Below are positions 20,291 to 33,814 of a stretch of 64,000 nucleotides of DNA, one piece after another. The position numbers and the translations under genes are program-made. The notes under the pieces are model-generated. The model did not search any database, had not been told where the DNA came from, and worked only from the letters and a program-made list of their open reading frames with translations. Numbering within the stretch: the stretch's first letter is position 1; each line of letters starts with the position of its first letter. The stretch comes from Paragorgia papillata. Taxonomy: Eukaryota > Cnidaria > Anthozoa > Scleralcyonacea > Coralliidae. The DNA is taken from NCBI GenBank assembly GCA_035771165.1, contig JAWNZC010000259.1, positions 667,501-731,500 of the forward strand. Direction: 5' to 3'.

Positions 20291-22495
20291 CCTTTATTTA
20301 AGAGGGTAAACACTAAATAGTGTAAAACACCAATAAACTTGTGGCCCTCAATCAAGAATATTTACAGTGTTCAAACAGTAAAACTACATACAATTAATTA
20401 AATATTAAGACTACTATCAAAGCTAAAAATGCAAAAACAAACTAAATCAATTTATGGCTTAAAATAGTTTCTGGTTTTCCAAAGACTGGTTTCTAAGAAC
20501 GTTCCTAAATGTTTTGACGGTCGGCAGTTTTCTCATGTTGATACACCAAAAGTTTTCCCACCTTCTGTCTTACGTTTAACAACAGAACGTAGTAAATTGA
20601 GATCGCAATAACGTGTCGTCCTATAATATATTATAATGTAATTTACTATTCATACTCCATAAATTAGAGCATCGCATGTACAAACCATGAATAAATTGTC
20701 AGTGTGTTCAAGTACAACGGTCTAGGCTACATAGTGTGTGACGCAACCCGATAGTGACGCCTGATTTATCGTGAAAATGACTTCGTTACACTTGTTTTGG
20801 TTTGGGTTTTTTGTTTTTGTTTTGTTGGGTTGTTTTGTTTTTACCCACCGCTGCAGCTCTGTCGCATTGCGAATTTTCTCCCCATACCTTAATAGCGATG
20901 CGATATTGCTGCAGTGTGAAATAGAATACAATGGCATATCTGTAAAAATTAACAAAGAAAATGGTTGCTTTTCATTAGGCCGTGTTGTATATGTTATGTA
21001 TAAATATATAAAAATCTCTAAAAGGTTAAAATATTACAAATTATTTACAAAATATATAAAAACATTAAAATATAAAAACATATATAATGTAAATAAATCA
21101 AATCACTTTGGGATATTTGCTCTGACTTAAGGCGGATTTCCAGTCCTCGCACGAAGCAACTCGTAGCTCGCTATGAGCACTCGCAAGCTCGCTGCTGTTG
21201 GAAATATTGAACCATATTTTACTCGCGGCGAGTACTCGCGGTAAATAAACCAATCAAAACAAATTATGTCAACATTTCAAACTCGTTTGTAGTTCATGAG
21301 GAAACAGTGAAAACTGCACAGAGGAAATCATTACCGTGTCGATGGTTAATTTGCATGGATACTGAAGGAGAAATTACATAAACTAATCGACCTTTCAGCT
21401 CGATTTCCCTTAAAATACCAAAAATACCGATTTGTTTGAGATGCTATATCAAACACTCAGAAGAGTGCTTCATCAGGATATCCAAACACCTCGGAGTTTG
21501 TTAAAAAAACTCGGCTATCGCTTCATCAGCCGCTAGTTATCACAACGAGCTGCGTTTTGTGGAAATGACGTGGAGATCGTGCGAGTACCCTACTAATTTT
21601 TGTATTTCGGTTTTTGTTTACATGAAGTCTGCCTTGAAGTAATTAACCTTGGTAATCAAATATGACCGCGGTTACCTCGAGTAAAGAAGATTATCATTAT
21701 TTCATGCATCATTCCATCTATAATTTCGATTTTCAGCCGTACCCAGTACTTAGCAGGGCTAGAACCACGGTGAAAGTCGAGCTAGCTTGGGTAAAGCAGC
21801 AACTTGTTCATGCAGAGTCGCTGCTTCCTGCAACGTACACAGTCACAAACGCACCTTCATTTTACTCGTATTCAGTTTCGATCATATAGTGTTGTGATCA
21901 CAAATTGACAATTTTTTCCATCACCTATATAAAATCTTCATGAATGTGTGTAATTTGATCTGTCTGCGTTGAATTCGTTCTCTCGCAAACGTGTGACGGT
22001 AATGAGTTGCATCGCACCATGGTAACCATTGACCAATCAGAATTACGTCTGATGAGCACGCGTCAGCTGCCCAGTGACGTAATGCCAATTTAATCTCGGA
22101 GGCTAACGGATAAAGAAGCTCTGAGTTCGTGAAAATCGTCGAAATTTTGCAGTTTGGTTTGCAAATTTCAAGCTCGAATCCGATTTCTGGATGTCACGGT
22201 TACTTATCTTTGTGAATGTGGTGATTTTGGTCGAGATTAAAGGATTTATTCGTTTCTTATCGCCCATCGAGTGTTGGCGTTTGGAATCTGAGTCGCCTGC
22301 CTTCCTATTTTACTCTGCAAGGGTGAGCAAGCATACCGCAAAGCGAGCAATACTGCTCGATATAAGACTGAAATACAAAAGGGAACAACACAACACCAGG
22401 TATTTTATATTTAAATGCATTTTTAATAGTGCTTGTGATGACATATTTAATACATTTTAATAATAATATAATATCAGTCAGACAAGTCGCTTGTG
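20291..22495. other. Noncoding interval downstream of the receptor gene, copy 1
   Basis: No recognised gene; the frames at 20771, 21662 and 22191 show no familiar motifs. The stretch 20655-20735 is an inverted copy of 6650-6720. The stretch 21140-21250 has CTCGC/GCGAG-rich words that could be half of a TIR element, and 21440-21540 is a loose fold-back. Present again at 31176-33380. Confidence 0.4.
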
Positions 22496-22497
22496 GT

Positions 22498-22905
22498 TCC
22501 CAGAGCCTTCTCACGTGGGCCGCGCAAGCGAAGGCTCTGGGATAATCCATCGCCAGAAACCGAAAAACAGGTTGCCGATTGAAAAGAGAAGAGCGTGCGC
22601 CGCCAGATATCGAAATCTTCGCAAGTGGAAGGAAGTTCGAGGGGTTTTAAATTTTATCTAACGGATAAACTTGTCAAGAACTAAACAGCATTTTAAACAG
22701 CAAGTGACGGCTTTTGAATGCTTCCAATAGAGAAAGCGGCGAGTAGCAAACTTGTCGTAGCCGAAGTGGCACGGCGGCAATACGGCATATCATTTGCACG
22801 GGGCACTTGTCAGTTGTGAAACAAAATGACTAGTAATTTCAGAACTACGCATCGTTGAAATATATTGTGTACGTATGCTGTCAGATGTTGAATGAGCTTC
22901 TGCTA
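22498..22905 (+). repeat. Left arm of a long inverted-repeat element (copy 1, right arm absent)
   Basis: It begins CCCAGAGCCTTCTCACGTGG, itself a short palindrome, and continues through GAGGGGTTTTAAATTTTATC, AACTTGTCAAGAACTAAACA and TTTCAGAACTACGCATCGTT. In copy 2 the same left arm faces a right arm at 38765-40437. In copy 1 the duplication junction cut off everything beyond the LINE. Confidence 0.7.
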
Positions 22906-22929
22906 AAGCCAACCGTTTGCTTGGCTTTC

Positions 22930-23640
22930 TTCGCAGGAATTGTACTCAAATGACTGACACTCGCTGCCGTCGGCTACTCTATCTCGCACTCGTCCGATCT
23001 CACCTGTCGTACGCCAGTGAGATCTGGGCACCTCAAGGTTCGTCACGTGATCTTGCGATCCTGGATACTTCAAGACTACGAATTGTCTTATTCTGAGCGT
23101 CTCAAGAAACTCAATTTACTACCGATATCGTACTGGCTTGAAATAAAAGATCTTATCTTTTTTTTCAAATGCAAACAAGGCCTCTACGATCTAGAAATCT
23201 CCTCTTTTGTCTCTTTTTCTTCTCATCGCTCGTCTCGCACCCGTTCAAGCAAGGACAATTTGCTTCAAGCCAATCCTTGCAGGACTTCTCTTTTTAGGAA
23301 CTCTTTTTTTAACCGAATTGTCTTTCTCTGGAACAATCTCTCTCCGATCATCCGTAATAGTACGTCTGTTTCCTCTTTTAAGCACCAACTTTATATTTAC
23401 TACTCTTCTCAATTAGATTCCACTTTTGAAGTAAATAGAATGCGCACTTGGAAAACCTACTGCTCTAAGTGTCGTTCTTACAACTTAAGCTGTTGTTCTT
23501 AATCTGTCCTATCGTATGTAAATAGTGTATTAGTCTATGTCTTTAATTTATGTCCACTCCGTATTTTTTGTCAGGTTGGTCTTCACATGGGACTCATGTC
23601 CTGTTGACCATACCTTCAACCATGATCAAGTCTTGCATCG
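22930..23640 (+). pseudogene. LINE reverse transcriptase C-terminal fragment, plus strand (copy 1)
   Basis: It reads RRLLYLALVRSHLSYASEIW from about 22962, then, after a frame break near 23080, DYELSYSERLKKLNLLPISY, DLIFFFKCKQGLYDLE and FFNRIVFLWNNLSP. This is the region after the RT domain in non-LTR retrotransposons. It is 5'-truncated and frameshifted. Its 3' end meets the A-rich 3' tail of a second LINE on the opposite strand at about 23640. Confidence 0.8.
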
Positions 23641-23644
23641 TTTT

Positions 23645-25314
23645 TATTTATTTTTTTTATTTTTTTTATTTAAACAATATTTTGAACAACAATAACCCCA
23701 AGAGCTAAAAGCTCATCATGGGGGCTCATGTTAATTTACATTACATACATAATTATGAGGACCACGAACAAGAAAGGACAAGCATACAGTACCAAAAAAA
23801 TAAAAAAATAAATAAAATAAATAAATAAATAAATGACAGTAATTGACTAGAGCAGTTGATACTTCTATTAACAGAAATCAAATTAACTTATGAGAAACGT
23901 TTAGTATGGCTTATAAAAGATCTTACTTTTGAGAAAATAACAGCATTAGAATAAAAGTCCAGGTCAGTTGAACCGTATAATAATATATCTACTTGTTCTG
24001 ATGTATTCAAATTGGACCACCTATTACCGGCAAGATGCATGACAGAGGCAAGCATTGAAGCGCGTAGAGCAGCAAATCGAGGACAAAACATTAAATAATG
24101 GGTTACATCCTCTTTAGGTGCACCACAGGTGCAAGACGGAGATAGTATGCAATTCATTAAACAAGATAGTAATTTAAACCACAATTTTTTAATCTTAATC
24201 TCGTATGTAAAACAGAAAGATATCGGTCCCCAAGGTAAACTAGTTTATTAACAGGAGGTATATAAAACATGCCACGCAACAAGTCATTTTTGAAGGAAGC
24301 AATTGATACTGATTCGCGTGACGATTCAGAGAGGCTATTCCACAAACTAGTAGTTGAATACAGAAAAGACCTCTTTGATTTTTCAGTACGAATGAAAGGT
24401 AGACACAAGTCGTTACTCGTTCGAAGACTATAGGGAGCTCGCTGGCTAACATAAATAGGACAGAGAGCCGAAAGATATGTTGGCGCTAAACCCTTAACCA
24501 TTTTATACATTAATAGTAATTTATGGATTTTTCTTCGGTTAGATAGCTTCTGCAAGCTACAATCAAGCAATAAACTTTCTCTGTGTGTACCTTTCATAGC
24601 ACCAGAAATGAATTTTGCGGCATCATACTGGACACTTTCCAATAGGTCAGATTCACCCATGGTAGCTACACCAGTCCCAGACAACATCAGCATATTCCAT
24701 ATTAGAACGAACAAGAGATTTATACAAAATCTCTAAAGTTGATCTTGACAGCTTAAATTTAAAACCCTTTAATAAATTTAATTTTTTTGAAGCCTTTTCA
24801 TATAACTTAACAATATGGGCTTTCCAAGACATATTACTGGAGAATAAAACACCTAAATGCTCGTACGTACTTACTTCATCAATGGCATTGTCACTTAGTT
24901 TCAAAACAGGATGATCAGGTTTGATTCTTTTTCGAGAAAATATAATGCTTTTTGTCTTTGATGCATTCATTGTCACTAAACATTTATCTGACCACAAAGA
25001 AATAGCATTTAAGTCATTGTTCAAAGTTTGAGCAGCTGTTTCAGGCGTGGAGACTTCCTCGAGTAGCAGAGTATCATCAGCGAAAAGAAAACAGTTACTA
25101 TTTATATCAGACTGAATATCGTTAATATAGATCAGAAATAAAAGTGGTCCAAGGACGGATCCTTGAGGTACACCCGCTTTAACTTCTTTCCAAGATGAAT
25201 TTTGACCCTCAATAACTACTCGCTGAAATCGGTCACTCAGGTAACTTTCAAACCATTTAAACAAAGTACCCTCAATCCCCAAATTCTTCAATTTAACTAA
25301 TAGTCCGGCATGCC
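23645..25314 (-). pseudogene. CR1/L2-like LINE, 3' half of ORF2 (copy 1, cut by the duplication junction)
   Basis: The minus strand encodes HAGLLVKLKNLGIEGTLFKW, GVPQGSVLGPLLFLIYIND and CFLFADDTLLLEE (RT active site FADD), then the C-terminal region with the Cys/His motif CTCGAPKEDVTHYLMFC. There are two frame breaks, near 24655 and near 24170. The first 12 or so codons of the open frame (from 25339) come from unrelated sequence, because the element is interrupted at 25314 where copy 2 of the duplication starts. The same two frame breaks are in the copy-2 element, so it was already dead before the duplication. Confidence 0.9.
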
Positions 25315-26267
25315 ATGAGCGGGCTGGCTTGGCTCTCATATAAATACAAGATGAAAATTAACAAGAAATAATAGCATAAACGAGATCTCGGCAAAGCGGG
25401 CTAGCCCGGGTACATAAACACCCCCTAAAATTATGGTTAATTTTACTGCACTTAAATAAGATAAATATGCACAAAATGTGATTGCAATAGTTTAAATAAA
25501 ATTGGAAAACCGAAATCAACAAACTTTAGCTGTGGCAGGAATAAGGCGTGGAATGGACTGAGGCATGAATTTTTATAACATTGGTTCCAATTGGTCAAAC
25601 GATTGGTCAAACAAATGTCTAACGCAAAATTTTATTCAATCGTTGAACCGATATCTTTACGTGTAACAATATCGTATTTTTTCATGTGTTTGAATCACTG
25701 ACCTCTATACTAACTGGCTGGGCGGTCTAGAACAAATCGCCTTGCGAGGTTTGACCCCACCGGCAGCCATGTTGGTACACCCAAAAGATCCTCTCAACCA
25801 ATCAAAATGCAGTAATTTTGTCATGCACATTATAAATATAATTATTGTGTTAATACAAGATGGACGCCATGGTCAGGAGTTGGGGGAGTGAAAGGCCGAA
25901 ATCTCGAATTCAGCCAGGGTTTTAAGCACCAGAAATTGCATAATCATTGCAAAACCAACTTTGAACCTCGAGCTAGCTATCTGGACCAACCTGGTGGAAT
26001 ATTGCAGTCTTCAATCCAAGCAAATTAATTTTATTTAGTTCATGTTGTTTTCGTTCTTTTGGGTGAACCAACATGGCCGCCGGTGGGGTCGACCGGTAGA
26101 TCGTTTCCGCATATTCCAGTTAGTATAGAGATCAGTGGTTTGAATACGAGTTTTCTTAGTGGCCAAAAACTCTACATCACACTAGAGTTTATGAAATAAA
26201 AATATTTAGTTGCATTTAATTAAAAATAAAAAACATGATCGATGTTGCTTTTTTCTCATTACATAAG

Positions 26268-26539
26268 GGAGCTAAAAGCCTTTATTTGGGATTCTCCTAC
26301 CTTATATCACATAACGTCGACCGACTGTTCTCTTACGACGGCTGGGGAGCTGTTTGGTCGTTCCGGCTACGGCATTGGTCTACCCAAAGGCTCACCTTGG
26401 ACCAATGAAATCTCTTTGGCCATCTTAAACTTTCACGAGAGTGGAAAAATGGAAGGATTGGAAACGTCTTTTATTGATATTGGCAACTGCCCTGAAAGTA
26501 GTAATGCACCAGCCACTCTTGGACTGAGTCATATGCTTG
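26268..26539 (+). CDS. NMDA-type ionotropic glutamate receptor, penultimate exon (copy 2)
   Basis: It has the same predicted protein sequence as 15414-15685, with the same acceptor and the same GTGAGT donor at 26540. The FIWDS aspartate, both S2 cysteines and the [14 protein letters not shown] block are present. Because upstream exons are not inside the duplicated unit, this copy is either an orphan gene end or an alternative 3' end for a gene that starts upstream. The reading frame and splice signals are intact, which suggests a recent duplication, selection, or an assembly duplicate. Confidence 0.8.
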
Positions 26540-27222
26540 GTGAGTTTGCTCTCGATATGATTACCTATATTTCCCCGAATAACCACGCACGTCGCTCTAA
26601 TAACTATCTATTACTTCTATTCATTATATGGCACAACTTACTTCCGTTGAATAAGTGTGTTCTCATTGGCTGAGACGCGTCACGTGCCGGTGGATTATTT
26701 TCCGCGACCGCGGTCGGCCATTTTGTTTACAAAAGCTACAATGAATGAAAACCGCAAAAATTTTACTAATTCAAAAACCTAAGGTCTAAATCATGTAAGA
26801 ATCGGACGACGAGCAATCTGGAAGTGAATTTTAGGATTCCGAAAGCGATAACAACAAGAGCAACAACATTGAAAACGATGAGTCTATGTCACACGCTCGC
26901 GGTCACGCTATAAGTAGGTAATGTATTATGTAAGGTAATGTGAGGTGTACCTCCAGTACGGACCGAGCTCGTAGAGCGACGTTCGCACATAAAAGACCGA
27001 GGTCTGATATTTTCCGTAATGACCAAGCAGTCGAGGTTAATAAGAAGTTTATTATATGGCTTTTTGAAACAACATACCTCACATAATACGTACTTATTGC
27101 GTGACCTCGAGCGTGTGATATAGACTCACCGTTTTCATTGTTGTTGCTCTTGCTATTATCGCTCTCAAGACCTTGCATGGTCTGATATTTCTCCGTAATA
27201 ACCACACTGTCGATTAATATAA

Positions 27223-27614
27223 GGGGCTGTTTATATGGAGGCGAGTTACTCGGTCAGCCGAGTTACCGGTTTGCCGGGATAAACTTTACGTTCTGTTTAT
27301 ATGAAAGCGAGTTACCTGGCAGGTTGTAATATTTGAGATGATTCTCATCAACGAAAGTGACATGAAGTAACGAATATAGAAAATTCATTCCGCTATGCCG
27401 CGTTACCCGGGGAAAAGTGTTTATATGGGGAAATGTTTATCCCGCTTTGCCGGGATCCCGGCTGCCAGTGCCGAGTTTTCGCCAAGGCGAGTTACACGTC
27501 TGTCTCATATAAACACTGCGGTGGGAAAAACAGTGTTTGTTCTACCGGCCGGGAACTCGTCATGTGCCGAGGAACTCGGCTGGCCAGGTAACTCGCCTCC
27601 ATATAAACAGGCCC
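27223..27614. mobile_element. Harbinger-type MITE, TSD TAA (copy 2)
   Basis: Counterpart of 16346-16737 with the same termini and TAA flanks. It came with the duplication, not by a separate insertion. Confidence 0.85.
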
Positions 27615-28652
27615 TAAGAAGCTATTAAACTGGTACTTATCTCGCACCGTATACTGCGGTTCAGAATTCAGGGCCGTAGCCACCGGTACGGTTGGTACGG
27701 TTTCAACCGGACCACTTTCCGGAGCACTAAAAAATTGTATTCGAGGCTGTGCGTGATTAATATAGCTATAGCTATAGAGTTAGTTTAGAGGATAGTATTA
27801 TTATTAGGGTAGTGGGTTAGTTTCTTAGGGTTAGTATAAGAGTAATATTACGGTTTTATTATATGGAGAAGAGTATTTTACTAGCAACTAAAACACTTGT
27901 AGAATCCATATTTCACTACATCCGGGAACCGAGTGGCGTATTTCTCGAATGCTCGCGAGTGACATATCGACAAGTCAAAATTTTCGCCTTTTGCCGTAAG
28001 TTTTCAATCAAGTAAATTTGAGCCAGTAACTTCTCTTAATTCAGTTTTTCACGTAAAATGAAGTATTCAAATAAGCTGTTGTATTTTTCATTTGTATTTT
28101 AGAAAGTTTTAGGTCAAGCGGTTGTAGTTTTTGCATTAAACCCAGTTTATCAACATCACTTCCACGCATAATTTCATTGTCCATATAATAAATAGAACAT
28201 TACACGGTTGCTCAAAGATATGGATTTTATGTTCTCGTGGCAAGAGCAATATATATTGTCCTTGCCACTCGAACATAAAATCCATATCTTCTCGCCACCG
28301 TGTAATATCCCCCTTATCTTGCACTGCATATCATCAGTTTCACTTAATATTGGTATATGATATACAGGAAATAGCGTTTCGCATCCACCACGCCCAACCG
28401 GACCACTTCATACTTTGTGGCTATGGCACTGCAATTTATGCAATGTTGGGTGAAATCTTCATTCGATGACCAGAAAATATTCAAACTTTGGGGTTGAAAA
28501 CCGCGACAAAGAAATGCAGAAGATAAGATGAAAAATACGATTCAGAAGAGTATTCATTGCTTGTGCTAGTCAAAACAGATTGATAAGAGTACGAAGGTCG
28601 TTCATGTACACTCATATTTTGACAAATTCCAGGGCAAGGTTACTGCATATTT

Positions 28653-29098
28653 AGACTACGTTTACACTAGAGCAAAAGTTTCCAGATTCGTAAATGTTTC
28701 CGGATTCACTTCGTACCGAGTATTCGGATTCGTTAGGCGTTTACACTACAACAGTATTCGCAGATTCGGCCCTTTAAACTAAACTCGGAATTCCTTTAAT
28801 TCAGTTAATATGTTGACCATGTTGGTTCCACCGCAACCTCACATGACTACGAGCGGAAGAGCATCCGAATTCATCCGAATTACCGTTCACACTACGTATT
28901 GTCTCGGATTCAAAAGTATTCGGATACGAAGTTTCTACATTTTTTTCCGGATTCGAAATCTCCGGGTACGTGATCAAACCGGAAAGTTTTTATTCCGGAT
29001 TCATTCTTTTGTGTGTAAACGGCAAAACGAATCCGGTACTAAAACGTTCCGGATTCGTCACGAATCCGAAAACTTTTGCTCTGGTGTAAACGGGGTCT
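28653..29098. mobile_element. TIR element with CGTTTACAC-type ends (copy 2)
   Basis: Counterpart of 17776-18221, with the same ends. Confidence 0.7.
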
Positions 29099-29905
29099 TA
29101 TTAGACTCCGCCGTATTAACCTTTGTTGGACTTTAGGTCGAAATTTTATATAAATTACCGCAATAATTTCTATATGAGATATTGTTTAAGATATTTCAAT
29201 GTTAAGTGTGTTGCACAACCTGAATCAGATTGATACGATTAGGTTACTTCGAAATTGAAAGTGATTTGAACTTGACGATTTCTTTATATTACCGATGTAA
29301 GCCTTATGAATCTCACGGACTAAATCTGGTTAAAATTCGGTACGCGCAAACGTGTCCATTATTTCTTGCAATGTTTTGTTTTCCGCTTATATTTGCATTC
29401 AAAGAAGGTCCACAATAGGTTTATCGGGACGTGGGATAACGATTGTTTTGATAACAAGAAACGGGATACAAGAGAAAATTAGCCCGGGATTCGGGATTTC
29501 AAAAAAAGACGGGAAACGAGATTTGGAAATATTAGCTGTCGTGATTCGGGAAATAAGGAGAATTGAACAACGGGATTCGGAATTTTTAAATAACGAAGAC
29601 GTTGGTCGAGATTGGATCAGCTAACCAAACTTGTTGGGATACGGGAAGGGTAGCAAATAATCGAGCGGGACTCGGGATTTAAGAAGCCTATTGTGGACCC
29701 TCTTCAAACACATAACAAAATTATTTTCACAATCTAGGAATTTCATTGTTATAACTCTTTCCAGGCTATATGGATGTTCCCTGTGACGAGTAAAATTATA
29801 TTGCGTTAGCTCGAGTAAAATATTAAACACTTGAGACTCCTAAAGAAAGTACTTTAATTTGCCTTTCTTATGGATTTTCTCTGATAACACTGTCTTTCTT
29901 TGGAC

Positions 29906-30206
29906 GGCATCAGTGGCAGAAGCCGTTAGCGCGCTGCCTCTCACCACTGAAGTTAAGCCCCGTCGAATAGGGTTAGTGTAAGAATGGATGACTTTATGTG
30001 AGTCGAGTTGTTGATTCTCTCTTGTGGCTCGAAGGGTTTTTCACCGGGTTATCCAGTTTCCCTTTCTTTGCAAAATCAGCACCGTGCATCAGAGTTTGGA
30101 GTGGCACCCATTACTGCCTTAGGGTAGTAGTAATCGAAAGAGGAGTCTTCTGTCTGCCTCCGCCTGCGGTCGACCAACTCACTCATTACTAATTTTGATC
30201 ACCTAT
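29906..30206 (+). mobile_element. 5S-rRNA-derived SINE (copy 2)
   Basis: Counterpart of 19025-19325, with the same box A, intermediate and box C-like words, followed by the (ATACA)n array 30213-30378. Confidence 0.6.
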
Positions 30207-30212
30207 GTACTA

Positions 30213-30378
30213 CAATACAATACAATACAATACAATACAATACAATACAATACAATACAATACAATACAATACAATACAATACAATACGCAATACAATAC
30301 AATACAATACAATACAATACAATACAATACAATACAATACAATACAATACAATACAATACAATACAATACAATAGATA
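30213..30378 (+). repeat. (ATACA)n array (copy 2)
   Basis: The same length class as 19332-19497, but the single GC interruption has moved (about 30288), which separates the two copies. Confidence 0.95.
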
Positions 30379-30475
30379 CAATATACTATTACTAACTATA
30401 CTAATGTTACAAGGTGCATTTTCAAAACAGTTCTTGCCAAGGCAAGTTGACCTTATATTTTGTTCTGTATTTCAG

Positions 30476-30762
30476 GTGTGTTTATTATGGTTCTTGCTGG
30501 AATTGGGGCCGGGATCATTATCATTATACTGGAAATTGTGTACCACAAACATCGTGGCTGGCGCGCAGACCAGAGGGACCTAGCGAAGAAGACGACTGAG
30601 GTATGGAAAAATAATGTGATGATGACGAGGAATGGTCGAGAACATCGCGGAGATGGTGGACGCACCAACCAGCAACAGAATGAAAATCGCGTCACACAAG
30701 AAAGTCGGATCAACCCAATTTTTATTACCGATGCTCAGTGTCATGGAAAACAGCTCCCGTAA
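30476..30762 (+). CDS. NMDA-type ionotropic glutamate receptor, last exon (copy 2)
   Basis: The predicted protein is identical to that of 19595-19881: M4 helix VFIMVLAGIGAGIIIIILEI, basic turn, and a ~70-residue tail ending KQLP-stop. It is in frame with the 26268-26539 exon across a 3.9-kb intron. The absence of any coding change between copies fits a recent event. Confidence 0.8.
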
Positions 30763-30904
30763 CATTTGCACACTTCTTTTTTTAGCTGACTAGTTGTCAA
30801 ACTATCGAAAAATTTAAGGGGTTCAAATTTTCGATTTCTCGATTTCTGACAGCCTTTTCCAACACGCTTCTAGCCACAAGTTTTGGTGGTGGAAGGTGGC
30901 AAGT

Positions 30905-31175
<271 letters not shown>

Positions 31176-33382
31176 CCTTTATTTAAGAGGGTAAACACTA
31201 AATAGTGTAAAACACCAATAAACTTGTGGCCCTCAATCAAGAATATTTACAGTGTTCAAACAGTAAAACTACATACAATTAATTAAATATTAAGACTACT
31301 ATCAAAGCTAAAAATGCAAAAACAAACTAAATCAATTTATGGCTTAAAATAGTTTCTGGTTTTCCAAAGACTGGTTTCTAAGAACGTTCCTAAATGTTTT
31401 GACGGTCGGCAGTTTTCTCATGTTGATACACCAAAAGTTTTCCCACCTTCTGTCTTACGTTTAACAACAGAACGTAGTAAATTGAGATCGCAATAACGTG
31501 TCGTCCTATAATATATTATAATGTAATTTACTATTCATACTCCATAAATTAGAGCATCGCATGTACAAACCATGAATAAATTGTCAGTGTGTTCAAGTAC
31601 AACGGTCTAGGCTACATAGTGTGTGACGCAACCCGATAGTGACGCCTGATTTATCGTGAAAATGACTTCGTTACACTTGTTTTGGTTTGGGTTTTTTGTT
31701 TTTGTTTTGTTGGGTTGTTTTGTTTTTACCCACCGCTGCAGCTCTGTCGCATTGCGAATTTTCTCCCCATACCTTAATAGCGATGCGATATTGCTGCAGT
31801 GTGAAATAGAATACAATGGCATATCTGTAAAAATTAACAAAGAAAATGGTTGCTTTTCATTAGGCCGTGTTGTATATGTTATGTATAAATATATAAAAAT
31901 CTCTAAAAGGTTAAAATATTACAAATTATTTACAAAATATATAAAAACATTAAAATATAAAAACATATATAATGTAAATAAATCAAATCACTTTGGGATA
32001 TTTGCTCTGACTTAAGGCGGATTTCCAGTCCTCGCACGAAGCAACTCGTAGCTCGCTATGAGCACTCGCAAGCTCGCTGCTGTTGGAAATATTGAACCAT
32101 ATTTTACTCGCGGCGAGTACTCGCGGTAAATAAACCAATCAAAACAAATTATGTCAACATTTCAAACTCGTTTGTAGTTCATGAGGAAACAGTGAAAACT
32201 GCACAGAGGAAATCATTACCGTGTCGATGGTTAATTTGCATGGATACTGAAGGAGAAATTACATAAACTAATCGACCTTTCAGCTCGATTTCCCTTAAAA
32301 TACCAAAAATACCGATTTGTTTGAGATGCTATATCAAACACTCAGAAGAGTGCTTCATCAGGATATCCAAACACCTCGGAGTTTGTTAAAAAAACTCGGC
32401 TATCGCTTCATCAGCCGCTAGTTATCACAACGAGCTGCGTTTTGTGGAAATGACGTGGAGATCGTGCGAGTACCCTACTAATTTTTGTATTTCGGTTTTT
32501 GTTTACATGAAGTCTGCCTTGAAGTAATTAACCTTGGTAATCAAATATGACCGCGGTTACCTCGAGTAAAGAAGATTATCATTATTTCATGCATCATTCC
32601 ATCTATAATTTCGATTTTCAGCCGTACCCAGTACTTAGCAGGGCTAGAACCACGGTGAAAGTCGAGCTAGCTTGGGTAAAGCAGCAACTTGTTCATGCAG
32701 AGTCGCTGCTTCCTGCAACGTACACAGTCACAAACGCACCTTCATTTTACTCGTATTCAGTTTCGATCATATAGTGTTGTGATCACAAATTGACAATTTT
32801 TTCCATCACCTATATAAAATCTTCATGAATGTGTGTAATTTGATCTGTCTGCGTTGAATTCGTTCTCTCGCAAACGTGTGACGGTAATGAGTTGCATCGC
32901 ACCATGGTAACCATTGACCAATCAGAATTACGTCTGATGAGCACGCGTCAGCTGCCCAGTGACGTAATGCCAATTTAATCTCGGAGGCTAACGGATAAAG
33001 AAGCTCTGAGTTCGTGAAAATCGTCGAAATTTTGCAGTTTGGTTTGCAAATTTCAAGCTCGAATCCGATTTCTGGATGTCACGGTTACTTATCTTTGTGA
33101 ATGTGGTGATTTTGGTCGAGATTAAAGGATTTATTCGTTTCTTATCGCCCATCGAGTGTTGGCGTTTGGAATCTGAGTCGCCTGCCTTCCTATTTTACTC
33201 TGCAAGGGTGAGCAAGCATACCGCAAAGCGAGCAATACTGCTCGATATAAGACTGAAATACAAAAGGGAACAACACAACACCAGGTATTTTATATTTAAA
33301 TGCATTTTTAATAGTGCTTGTGATGACATATTTAATACATTTTAATAATAATATAATATCAGTCAGACAAGTCGCTTGTGGT
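31176..33382. other. Noncoding interval, copy 2 of 20291-22495
   Basis: The same sequence as copy 1 with no recognised gene. It includes the inverted copy of the 6650-6720 repeat at about 31540-31620. Confidence 0.4.
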
Positions 33383-33790
33383 TCCCAGAGCCTTCTCACG
33401 TGGGCCGCGCAAGCGAAGGCTCTGGGATAATCCATCGCCAGAAACCGAAAAACAGGTTGCCGATTGAAAAGAGAAGAGCATGCGCCGCCAGATATCGAAA
33501 TCTTCGCAAGTGGAAGGAAGTTCGAGGGGTTTTAAATTTTATCTAACGGATAAACTTGTCAAGAACTAAACAGCATTTTAAACAGCAAGTGACGGCTTTT
33601 GAATGCTTCCAATAGAGAAAGCGGCGAGTAGCAAACTTGTCGTAGCCGAAGTGGCACGGCGGCAATACGGCATATCATTTGCACGGGGCACTTGTCAGTT
33701 GTGAAACAAAATGACTAGTAATTTCAGAACTACGCATCGTTGAAATATATTGTGTACGTATGCTGTCAGATGTTGAATGAGCTTCTGCTA
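33383..33790 (+). repeat. Left arm of the long inverted-repeat element (copy 2)
   Basis: It begins CCCAGAGCCTTCTCACGTGG and pairs, with mismatches, with the right arm 38765-40437 read backwards: CCCAGAGCC...AAGGCTCTGG, GAGGGGTTTTAAATTTTATC, CTTGTCAAGAAC, AGAAAGCGG, CTTGTCAGTTGTG and CTAGTAATTTCAGAACTAC occur in the same order in both arms. The arm stops at GTTGAATGAGCTT, where LINE sequence begins. Confidence 0.75.
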
Positions 33791-33814
33791 AAGCCAACCG
33801 TTTGCTTGGCTTTC

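Larger units (their letters stand above)
26540..30475 (+). other. Intron of the glutamate receptor gene, copy 2
   Basis: It has the same content as the copy-1 intron: inverted-repeat element 26834-27170 (right arm intact here), MITE, hairpin, TIR element, degenerate CGGGATTCGGGA repeat, 5S SINE and (ATACA)n. The acceptor TTTCAG ends at 30475. Confidence 0.7.

Noticed and set aside
21460..21540. CTGATGA words on the minus strand here and near 1220 as hammerhead cores
   Set aside because: No GAAA at the required distance and no matching stems; they belong to fold-back repeats.
24653..25339. A separate intact RT gene starting MRAKPARSWHAGLL
   Set aside because: The first dozen codons come from the duplication junction; the frame is a truncated copy of the LINE ORF2 at 34773-38177.
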